Positions 56,001 through 64,000 of a DNA stretch of 64,000 nucleotides are shown one piece after another. Origin of the DNA: Prunella strophiata (lineage: Eukaryota; Chordata; Aves; Passeriformes; Prunellidae); contig JAZBQD010000014.1 in the NCBI GenBank assembly GCA_036583965.1, positions 69,611,835-69,675,834 of the forward strand. The letters are read 5' to 3'. The translations under genes and the position numbers were made by a program. Within the stretch, counting starts at the first letter, position 1, and each line of letters starts with the position of its first letter. Under the pieces are notes generated by a model. That model was given only the letters and a program-made list of their open reading frames with translations. It searched no databases and was not told where the DNA came from.

Positions 56001-57085
56001 TGCCTAATAGCGGGAACACTGCTCCTCCAACTCCCCTCTGGCAGCAAAGCTAAGGAATAATTTCATCACCCTCCCGAATAAAGCTGAGGAGATATGGAAC
56101 AAAGAAGCTGTTTCCCTGCATCTGAGACCTGCCCACTCCAAAACATGAAAGTGGCGCCGCTCGGGGAATCGCGGGACTCCAGTCTGAGGAGCTTCACAGA
56201 GGAACTGCAACTGGAGGAGACTGGGGGGCTATGGTGAGGGGGACCCCCAATTTCAGTGTCCTTTCATTTTCTCTGAATGTTAATTGGATTAACATTTCAA
56301 TTGGTTGGAGGTGTATTTTTGCATGTGTGTGATAAAGGAGCACCAACACAAGCTGCTGTCGATGGGAGAGGAAATGGGGAAAGAGGAGGATGAAGAGGCC
56401 ATAGAGCCCAGAGAGGAGCATCCCACAGCTTCTTCCCCAGGCTTGGGGAGAGCAAAATCTCTTTATTCAGAGCTGTGAACTTGATCTCACCCCCAGTCTG
56501 GAGTGGTGGGAAATCCTTTCTTTTGCTTTTTTTTTGTCAAGAAGTACCATTAATACAAAGACAAACAACAATGAGCTGTGCAGCAGGAACAGCCAAGGAG
56601 GAGTTTAGTGAAATGAATCCTGTGCAAGTCCATGTCACCTTGGAGGGGAAGGAAAAAGAGCTACAAACCCAGAGTCCCCAGTGTCCCCTCCTCTGCACAG
56701 CCTTCACCAGAGCTGCTCACAATTTACAGCATCTTCCAGTATCACCAGTCCAAGAGGTCAACAAGCACCAGTCCCCCTCGGAGAGATGGCACACAAAGAA
56801 AATAAATTCCAGCTCCTTTTCTCGCATCCTTTGCTCTCCTGGCCCCCCAAAATGACCCTGCTTCACTTAATTGGACCCCCACCTGACCTCCAAACCCACC
56901 TCCACCTGCAGAGCTCAGAGCAACCTGCCTGCTCCAAATGAAATCCCTGCCCACAGGGATCCCAAAATCTGCTGCCAGCTCACGTATTGCTCTGCTGTTC
57001 CCCAAGCTCCCGAAAATCACCTTGCCCAAGCATGAAAAGAGAGCCCCTCTCCCTGCCCTCTCCAGGTTATCGGCTGTAATCTCCT
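56001..57085. other. Unique stretch
   Basis: Small CpG patch GTGGCGCCGCTCGGGGAATC at about 56152. Otherwise no gene or repeat recognised. Confidence 0.4.
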
Positions 57086-57420
57086 CAAATGAAAAGCACA
57101 ATGAGAAAATGTGATATTATTACGGCTACTTTCCCCTCCGGAGCTGAATTTAAGGAAGGTAAATAATTGGCATAAAAGAGGGCTTTTGAAAAGCAGGTCT
57201 CTGTACCCATTTGTTGTGGATTTCTGGCAAATGCATCACACCCAGCTCTCGCCAGCGAACTCCATCACCATCTCACGGAGAGAGGAAGATTAAAAAAATA
57301 AAAGGCTTCTATTTATTATAAAACTTTAATTGGCTTTAAAGAGTGACTGTCGTGCTGTCTGACACTTTAAAGTGTTCTCTGCAGTAGGAGACGTAGAACA
57401 TGAATCATTGCACTTGTTTT
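57086..57420. promoter_or_regulatory. Candidate conserved non-coding element
   Basis: Repeat-free AT-rich DNA with retained CpG: GTGATATTATTACGGCTAC, CTCCGGAGCTGAATTTAAGG, GGTAAATAATTGGC, TTTAATTGGCTTTAAAG and the perfect palindrome ACACTTTAAAGTGT (57362-57375). A second TTTAAAGAGTGAC word sits about 30 bp earlier, in partly inverted form. A good conservation candidate, by texture only. Confidence 0.35.
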
Positions 57421-57783
57421 TCATCGTCTTTCCTGCCACATTTGCTAATTATTTAATCTCCCGTGTCATAAGTGGGTCTTTTGCTCCTTTTTCTGCCTTT
57501 TTTTTTTCCCCCTTCCAGTTCTCTCCTGCACTAGAACATGGGACAGGTACTACCCTGGTGCAGTTTGGGTGCCAGTGGCAGGAGATTTGGAGGGGTCAGG
57601 ATAGGGGGAAGGGCTCAGAAAATTAGTTAAACATGTGCAGGGGTGGAAGATCATCCACAGCAACTCAACACAACCACCCCAATGCAACTTTTTGCATGAA
57701 TTCCTCATCTTCTTGGTGGAAGCCAAGAGTTAGGCATCAGGTCCACTCTCTGCTCTTACCCCATTCCCATAACCATGGTCATC
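57421..57783. other. Unique stretch
   Basis: T-run at 57499-57508. No gene or repeat recognised. Confidence 0.35.
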
Positions 57784-57926
57784 ATTCCTGGAGGGATTTA
57801 AAATCTCTGTGGATGTGGCATTTGGGGACATGGGTCAGTGGTGGCCTTGGCAGCGCTGGGGAAAGGTTGAACTTGATCTTAAAGGGCTTTTCCAACCTAA
57901 ACAATTTTACTCCATGATTCTAAAAG
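57784..57926 (+). mobile_element. CR1 LINE 3' end, sense
   Basis: TTCCTGGAGGGATTTAAAAT, GTGGATGTGGCATTTGGGGA, TCAGTGGTGGCCTTGGCAG, AGGTTGAACTTGATCTTAAA, GGGCTTTTCCAACC and TCCATGATTCTAAAA. 5' truncated. Confidence 0.92.
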
Positions 57927-58288
57927 ACTTTTCCAGCCTGAGCACCACCACGATATTTATCCCAGGCTGAGAGAGCCTCTCCTGACTCTTTTTGCCTGTT
58001 AAATTCTGGTCAACTTCAAGCTCACAGGTTTGACACGAGTCCTGTTCACAAGGGACCCAGGGATATTTGTGGAACAATTCCTGAAGCACCAGAGAAGCTC
58101 TGCTTTGTTGGGACAGAGCAGCTGCTTCTCTCCAATCACAAAAAAAAAAAAAAAAAAGGGTTTTCTCTGCAGAATAAGGGGAGCAACACCTTCATGCAGC
58201 ATTTCCTACCACATCCATCACCCTCTGAAGAGAAACACACTCTGCTCTTCTTCCCTGTGACAGTGTCCTCCCCATGGAGAGAAAACAC
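57927..58288. other. Unique spacer with A-run
   Basis: A-run of about 19 at 58140-58158. Nothing else recognised. Confidence 0.4.
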
Positions 58289-58372
58289 CATAGAATCACA
58301 GAATTACAGAAGGGATTGGGTTGGAAGTGTCTTCTGATTCCAACTTCCCTGCCATGGGGAAGAAAATACTGA
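58289..58372 (-). mobile_element. CR1 LINE 3' fragment, antisense
   Basis: CATAGAATCACAGAATTACA, GGGATTGGGTTGGAAGTGTC, TTCCAACTTCCCTGCCATGG. About 85 bp remain. Confidence 0.85.
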
Positions 58373-58578
58373 TGGAAATCCTGCATCCACTAGGAATTCT
58401 TAGAAGATTACAGAGAGCAGAAATGTAAAATTTGCAGTTTTTCTAGTTTGTAACACTGAGACAGAGATCCTAGAGTAATGCAAGATATTCCAGAATAAAA
58501 GAGAAAAGCCAAGACCAAATAAAGTCACAGTCTTGGTTTTCATACATTGTAACTAACAAAATCCTCCAAAAGTAAAAT
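58373..58578. other. Unique spacer
   Basis: Nothing recognised. Confidence 0.3.
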
Positions 58579-58609
58579 ACAAAAAAAACCCCAAAACAAA
58601 ACAAAACAA

Positions 58610-58643
<34 letters not shown>
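58579..58643. repeat. Poly(A)-rich tract, about 65 bp
   Basis: A/C mix (AAAAAAAACCCCAAAACAAA) passing into an A-run of about 33. No retrocopy body seen upstream. Confidence 0.95.
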
Positions 58644-58644
<1 letters not shown>

Positions 58645-58904
58645 TTTTCAACTAGAAGCAAGTTATGCTGACATAGGATCTGTCTTTTGGAAGTGACACC
58701 AGCCCCTCAAGGAGAATGTGGCTCAACAATGCCTCTGTGGCAGTTTCCACTTCCAACAGGGAAGTTTCCTCCTCGGCAAAGCCTCAAATAACAAAAATGA
58801 GGGTGAAAACCTCAGCAAGCCAGCAAGACCTCATCTACCTTCCCACACTTCAGGGCAAGATCTGCAGAGTACAGACCACCTTCCAGCTGGGAAAAGGTTT
58901 CCAA
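58644..58904. other. Unique spacer
   Basis: No gene or repeat recognised before the CR1. Confidence 0.3.
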
Positions 58905-59056
58905 GCTGTCAATTCCCCATCCTGGAGGTGTCCAAGGCCAGGCTGGATGAGACTTGGAGCAAAATGGGATAGTGGAAAGTGTCCCTGCAGGAGGGTTGGA
59001 ATGAGATGATCTTTAAGTTCCCTCCCAAACTATTCTGCAATTCTATGATTTCCAGT
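58905..59056 (+). mobile_element. CR1 LINE 3' end, sense
   Basis: CCCCATCCTGGAGGTGTCCA, AGGCCAGGCTGGATGAGACT, GGTTGGAATGAGATGATCTT, TAAGTTCCCTCCCAAAC and TTCTGCAATTCTATGATTTC. 5' truncated. Confidence 0.93.
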
Positions 59057-60039
59057 GAAAATTTGGCTTCTGCCTCTGTTGCCCAGCTCCCAAGGGCTGG
59101 CACCCCAGGAGTATGCTCCCCTCTGCCAGGCTGAATGCCCACTCTGGGATTTATCTCTTGGCAGCAGAGTTACGTGGCACAGCAGCTTCTGAGGCACACA
59201 GGGCCCTCCTGGAGAGATGAATCTGGGAAAGGGACAAAAATTCACCCCCCTTGGGACCCCCATGTGCAGTTTGGGGCTGCTGAGTGGTGCCTCTGATTGC
59301 AGGTTCCTGAAAGCTGCCACAGGAGTTGGGAGCAGGGAGGGGATGAGGAAGAGTCTCAGATGTTTGCAGAGAACAAATAATAACACCACTAATAAGGCTG
59401 CATAATTTTATGGCTCCTGCTTCCCCATCTCCAAAGGGCATCCCACAGCTTTTGGCAAGGCCCTGTGAAGCAGGAGCCAGCCCAGGGCTCAGCATCAGCA
59501 GGATTTAAGGTGTTAATACCATTAATACAAACACTGGAACACCAACAGCCAGCAGGGAGAGCGTGGGCCTGGGGACTGCTCCCCAGGGGGAAAAAACTCT
59601 AATTCTGGGTGCTGTGGGGGCAGAGGAAGGGATTTTACTGCTCCAAGTAAGAACTGAGCACCCTGAAATGAGAGTGACTCAAGGACACTGCTCAGCTTTG
59701 TGTCAGGGGGTGACAGCATCACTCATGCCCTGCTCCTCAGGGTGTGGCAGGAGATTTGTTGCCCCACATTCCCTCCACCCTGTGCCTCCCTTTGAGCCAT
59801 CAGAGGGTGCAGCCTGGGGAAAAGCTGAAAAAGCTGCTCAGATACTACCTGAGAGAAAGCCCCAGGTCACCTCTCCCCTCCTGAGCTGAGGTTCCCCAGT
59901 GTCCCCATCACCCCTCCCAGGTGATGGAGAAGTTTCTGTGCTGCAGGGAGCAGACCCTGGCCAAGCATGGCACCTCTGCCAGGTGGTCCCTTGCAGTTAC
60001 AGCCCTCAGACGTGGTCAACAGCACTCAAATCACAAAAT
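59057..60039. other. Unique stretch
   Basis: No gene or repeat recognised. The 201-codon frame at 59899-60504 runs into the antisense CR1 and is rejected as coding. Confidence 0.4.
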
Positions 60040-60505
60040 TCAGAGAATCCCTGGGTTGGGAGAGACCTTCAGGAGCATGGAGTCCAGCCCAGCCCAACAG
60101 CTCAGGCAGCCCCTGGCACCCAGTGCCACATCCAGGCTTGTCAAACACAGCCAGGGATGGTGACTGCACCACCTCCCCGGGCAGCCACTCCAGAACTTTA
60201 TCTCCCTTCCTGGAAAAGCTTTTTCCTGATCTCCAACCTGAATTTCCCTTGGCCCAGCTGGAGCCTGTGTGCTCTGGCTGTGTCAGTGCTGCCTGGAGAA
60301 AGAGCCCAAGGCCAGCTGAGCCCAGGCACCTTTCAGGAGCTGCAGAGAGTGATGGGGGCAGCCCTGAGTCTCCTTTTCTCCAGGCTGAGCAGCCCCAGCT
60401 CCCTCAGGGGTTCCTCACAGGGTTTGTGTTCCCAGCCCCTCTCCAGCCTCGCTGCCCCCTCTGGATGCACTCATGCATCTCAATGTCCTTCCAAAGGCAT
60501 CTGAA
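60040..60505 (-). mobile_element. Young CR1 LINE 3' end, antisense (copy 3 of 3 nearly identical, longest)
   Basis: AGAATCCCTGGGTTGGGAGA through TTTTCTCCAGGCTGAGCAGC, as in copies 1 and 2. It then extends about 100 bp further into the CR1 coding end (CAGGGGTTCCTCACAGGGTT, CCCCTCTCCAGCCTCGCTGC, CTCAATGTCCTTCC). No open CR1 frame of useful length. Confidence 0.95.
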
Positions 60506-60536
60506 AAAGGGATTTCTGCACCTGTGGAGCCTCTCT

Positions 60537-61090
60537 GTGTTAGAGCTCTGACAGCTGAAAACTTGGAGGTTTCTGAATTTAAGGGTGCCAACCCTCAAGG
60601 AAACACCTTGACCTGAAACTTTAGAAAATACTTCAAAAACCAAGTAGTAACACAAAAACAGTGTGTGTGTACTTTAAATAGTATGGTGTAATCTCACAGA
60701 GTAAAAAAAACTTAAAGATTTTAGTATATAGTAATATACAAGAGCCAAAATAAAGACTTTTAACTGTGAGTTAAATATCTTTTTTACACCTTCTCCTTCC
60801 TTCTTCTTCACAAATCTAAGTAATTTTCTGTAATTAAATAAAAAATATCCACATTACGAGTTTTAAGTATAGAAACATAAATATTATAAATATCAACTAT
60901 TTATTAAACAATTAAAACTTAAATAACCTTCAACAAACACCATTTTAACTCTCTTTCTCAACTTGTTAAAAAGAATTCACATCTCAAGAGTTCATAATAA
61001 ATAAAAATAATAAACTTCAAAGTAAAACTTCAAAACAACGTTTCCTAAATGTTATTCACGCTAACCTTAAAACAAAAAAAAAATTAGAAT
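60537..61090. mobile_element. AT-rich block, possibly an old ERV LTR (family and strand unsure)
   Basis: Begins TGTTAGAGCTCTGACAGCTG and stays strongly AT-rich for 550 bp, with an AATAAA at 60749 and several AATAAA/TTTATT words on both strands. CTCAAGGAAACACCTTGACC near 60595 looks familiar from passerine LTR sequences. No clear partner end or target duplication. It could equally be AT-rich unique DNA. Confidence 0.3.
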
Positions 61091-61294
61091 TCCAACATCT
61101 CTGGATATCACAGCCCTTCCCAGATCCCTCATGCACTATGAAAACAACACGTGGAGCATTATCAGTGCAGGGGGCTGCTGGCACAACTGACTGACCCATC
61201 CAGGCAATCAGCTTATGATATGAGGGATGGGATCATGCTGGCTGAGCAGGCACAGCTGCTAATGTTATTCTTGTTCATCAGAATATTTAATCCC

Positions 61295-61296
<2 letters not shown>
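61091..61296. other. Unique spacer
   Basis: Nothing recognised. Confidence 0.3.

Positions 61297-61330
<34 letters not shown>
61297..61330. repeat. Poly(T) tract
   Basis: About 31 uninterrupted T; a G-run of nine follows at about 61372-61380. Confidence 0.95.
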
Positions 61331-61332
<2 letters not shown>

Positions 61333-62210
61333 AAAATAAATCCTCAATGACTATTTGCCCGAGGCTTAAGTGGGGGGGGGTCACGTGAACTGAACCCTCT
61401 TTATGGAGTAGTGAACAGTAGCAAGATTGCTGAGCTTGGGGTTGGGAGGGCAGGAGGAGCCCAAATGTGGGAGGAAAAAATCCATTCATGTGCAAGCCTG
61501 TGTAGGGAGAGGTCAGGAATTGCTACAGCTGGAAAAAAATCCCAAATAAACAGTGCCACAAACGCTGGGGAGGAGAAATGTGGCAGGTTGGAGTAAGACA
61601 GAGCAGAGCCCAGAGGAGGAAGGTGCGGGGCAAGAAATGAGGCACAGCTCTCCTCTTAGTTGGGGTTTTCCCCCAGTCCCAAGCTTTGGGATGTCCCTGA
61701 AATTCTGAGAAATATCCAAATCCTTTCTTCTCCAGAAGCACTAACACTCCAGCTCCTGGCATGCAGCAGCAAAGCTCATTCAGAAGCACATGCAGCCCCA
61801 TTGTGGTGCCACAGGACAGTGTTGGCACTGTCCCACCCTGCCAAGAGTGTCCTGATGCCTGACACCCGCCCAGCACTCCAGGGAGCCACATCCTGCATTC
61901 CTGACACAGCCAAAGGAACCACGGAGAGCCTTGGGAAGGGGTTAAAAGGTTGAAAAAAACCTCATCCAGCTGATGGAGAGACCTCAGGGAGAGGAATGCC
62001 AGAGGGGCATATCCTGAGCAGGCGGCTTCACCGCGCAACGCTTTTTTTGCAGCTTTTATTTTTTATTTTTGTTTACAGCCCCACTCCTGCTCCTGTCAGA
62101 GCAGTTCACACCTGCTTTGCTCTGGGCACTGCAGCCCTCTGAGCTGAGTTTGAGCCCAGAGCCCCAGCACCACATGAGTCCCGAAGCCAACAAGTTTCCA
62201 AGGCACGCTT
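61331..62210. other. Unique stretch
   Basis: The antisense frame 61523-62038 (171 codons) has no recognisable domain and is overlapped on the other strand. Not called as a gene. No repeats recognised. Confidence 0.4.
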
Positions 62211-62345
62211 GGCACACAAAGGGAAGAAAAGAAATGCCGGAAGATTAGACCCCGAGCTGAAACTAATTGTTCAATAAGCCATGAACAATCCAGCCTTGCT
62301 GCAGTTTGCTTCTCTGCCTTTCATCTGTGGGAAGGAAAAATAAAC
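62211..62345. promoter_or_regulatory. Candidate regulatory element with inverted AACAAT sites
   Basis: ATTGTTCA (62266-62273) and TGAACAAT (62282-62289) form perfect 8 bp arms around an 8 bp spacer. AACAAT is the core word bound by SOX proteins. Retained CpGs (ATGCCGGAAGATTAGACC, CCCGAGCTGAAACTAATTG) lie beside it. The orientation differs from the textbook SOX dimer site, so binding is speculative. Confidence 0.3.
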
Positions 62346-63296
62346 AGCACGGGGAGAAGGGCAAGAGGTGCCAAGAGCCAGGACAGGGTTGGGAAAGCAA
62401 TGTCTGAACCGGAGTGGAGCTGGGATGCTCCCTCCTCACCAGTGAGCTCCTTCAGCAAGCCTGGCAGGTTTTTAGGCCAAAGAAGGCTTGATTTAGCTCA
62501 AAATAATTGAACAGCACCATTCTGGGGCCAGCAACATGAGTGTAGTCCACGAAGCAGATGAGAAATAAGACTTTACATTCAAGGCTATTATTCCACGAGC
62601 AGCAGCGACTCATTCAGATCAGATTAATTGACAGGAATAAAAAAGAGTATGTTGATAACTCCGGACATACAGAACATCTTTATTCATGCTGGAAAGAAGC
62701 CCAGATGTAATAGACTTGCACAGACACCTCCCCCCCCCCTCCATGGAGTGGGCACCATCAGCAATTTTTTTTTCCTGATCCTTAATAAACCACGGGCAGG
62801 ACAGGATCTGGGGCACCCAGCATCGACACGAGGCAGATTTGCTGGTCTTTGGCCTACTGCAAAAATTAACCATCCACCCAACATATGGGTCCCAGAGAGT
62901 CTCCTGCAGAGCCCACTCCTGCCTCCAATTCCCACCCCCTCAAGGAGGATAATCCCCTTATTGTTATTTAGAGACACAGAGGTGGATCTGATCCGCAACC
63001 CCAAAATCCCCGTGTCTGGGAAGAGCTGAGGAAGAGATTAGAGATTCACCTCCCATGAAGGGAAAGAACTGAAGAGTCACATCTAGACTGCCCCGAAATC
63101 TGTGAGCGTCTGAAATTTGGCCTCAGACCCAAATTTCTCAGACACAGCCCGGCTCCATCAGCACTTTGGGGCTTGCTGCAGCCTAGCAACCAACAGCTGA
63201 TTTCCTCATGAGCTCGGAGCTTAAGGAAGAAAAAGAGGATCAACTTCAAAACAAGGACAACCTCTGAGAAAACAAAGAGTTCAGGCTCCTGAAACA
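62346..63296. other. Unique stretch
   Basis: C-run at 62730-62739, T-run at 62765-62772. No gene or repeat recognised. Confidence 0.4.
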
Positions 63297-63500
63297 TTGA
63301 TATAAGGAATGATTTTTTGATGGTGGTGGTGGTGAAACATTGGCACAGGTTGCCCAGAGAGGTGGTGACTGCCCCATACCTGGAAACATTCAGGGTCAGC
63401 TTGGGAAGAGCTCTGAGCAACATTTTCTTGTTGAAGAACATGGCAAGGGAGTTGGACGTGGTGATTTTTAAAGGTCCAACCCAAACCCCTGATGAAGCAA
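63297..63500 (+). mobile_element. CR1 LINE 3' end, sense, with an internal (TGG)n run
   Basis: AACATTGGCACAGGTTGCCC, AGAGAGGTGGTGACTGCCCC, AAACATTCAGGGTCAGCTTG, GGAGTTGGACGTGGTGATTT and AAAGGTCCAACCCAAACCCC. A GGTGGTGGTGGTGAAAC run at 63320 replaces the usual spacer. The terminal ATTCTATGATTC tail is missing. Confidence 0.88.
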
Positions 63501-64000
63501 ATTCCAGACAGAAAAAGGAGCAACATCTGTAAGTGAAGACCGTCAGACGTTGTATTTCCAAGCACAATCCCAACCCCACTCCTGCTCATGTGGCATGGAG
63601 GAGGCAAAACCCTTGGGCACAGGACCCAAAGACTGGCTACACCAGCATGGTGCAATCCTGCTCTGTCTCCTGCTTCATAGTTTGGGGTGTTGGACACATC
63701 CAGGAGACAAATCCCAGCTCAGAGCCTGCCAGGCAAGCAGGAGAGAGCCAAATACTTCATCACCTGAAGAGAAACCCAGAGGCAACTTGATCTGCCCCAA
63801 GAAGGAGTGAGATGACTGTGATATGCTGAGACTGGAAGGGACACCAGCTCACCTTCCCAAGGTCCCATCATTTGGGATGTTTTCCTGCAGGACAGAGTCT
63901 CCCAAATGTTGCTTCCCACAAAATGAATCTCTCTTCCTTTCATATGTGGTCTCAGTGCCACTATACAAGGGTCAGGTAAAAAAAACACCTTTTATTCCTT
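63501..64000. other. Unique stretch to the window edge
   Basis: A weak CR1-like word (GAGACTGGAAGGGACACCAG) at about 63829 is too short to call. No gene recognised. Confidence 0.35.

Noticed and set aside
61523..62038. 171-codon antisense open frame
   Set aside because: No domain, both strands open, no splice sites that I can support.
63829..63860. CR1-like GGAAGGGACACC word
   Set aside because: Only about 30 bp, with no tail or further consensus.

Overview
This 64 kb window looks like non-coding DNA from a songbird (passerine) nuclear genome. Three things point there. First, about thirty fragments of the CR1 LINE family are present, recognisable by their GGTTGGAAGGGACC / GGTCCCTTCCAACC core and ATTCTRTGATTC-type 3' ends. 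Second, there is one tRNA-Ile/CR1-X composite SINE of the kind described from zebra finch (TguSINE1). Third, there are four LTR blocks, and I recognise the 53.4-53.8 kb copy as an abundant passerine retroviral LTR. I see no prokaryotic signal, no rRNA or functional tRNA gene, no CRISPR array, and no protein-coding exon I can defend. The open reading frames are short, overlap on both strands, and are often translations of simple repeats or of CR1.

Layout. 0-6 kb: unique sequence with a (TATC)n microsatellite and a retroviral LTR carrying CCAAT, TATA and poly(A) motifs (about 1.33-1.61 kb). 6-13 kb: a CpG-dense spot, A-tracts, two antisense CR1s, an ERVL-like LTR (11.24-11.73 kb) and the SINE (12.9 kb). 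13-24 kb: mostly unique DNA with several CpG- or homeobox-motif-rich patches that could be conserved non-coding elements, a split CR1, two sense CR1s and a third LTR (21.4 kb). 24-36 kb: the longest CR1 (24.85-25.7 kb, with a decayed reverse-transcriptase tail), an old diverged CR1-like LINE (27.4-27.8 kb), a 140 bp hexanucleotide array (29.0 kb) and five more CR1 pieces. 36-48 kb: unique DNA, a CR1 whose 3' part is amplified into four 113 bp units (39.6-40.06 kb), a 234 bp segment duplicated 3.5 kb apart (43.66 and 47.19 kb), and a (CCTT)n array inside a 310 bp pyrimidine-only-like tract (46.1 kb). 48-64 kb: long unique stretches, a solo LTR with a candidate 6 bp target duplication (53.4 kb), palindrome-bearing candidate regulatory DNA (55.6-57.4 kb), several CR1s and an AT-rich block (60.5-61.1 kb).

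Three CR1 copies (30.96, 45.0 and 60.04 kb) are almost identical to one another, while most others are visibly older. Nothing here forms an operon or pathway. The window is best read as intergenic or intronic DNA shaped by retroposons and tandem repeats, with possible enhancers in the unique stretches. Repeat family names are from recognition by eye and boundaries are accurate to roughly 5-30 bp. I found no convincing undescribed biological system; the strongest oddities are local repeat architectures.
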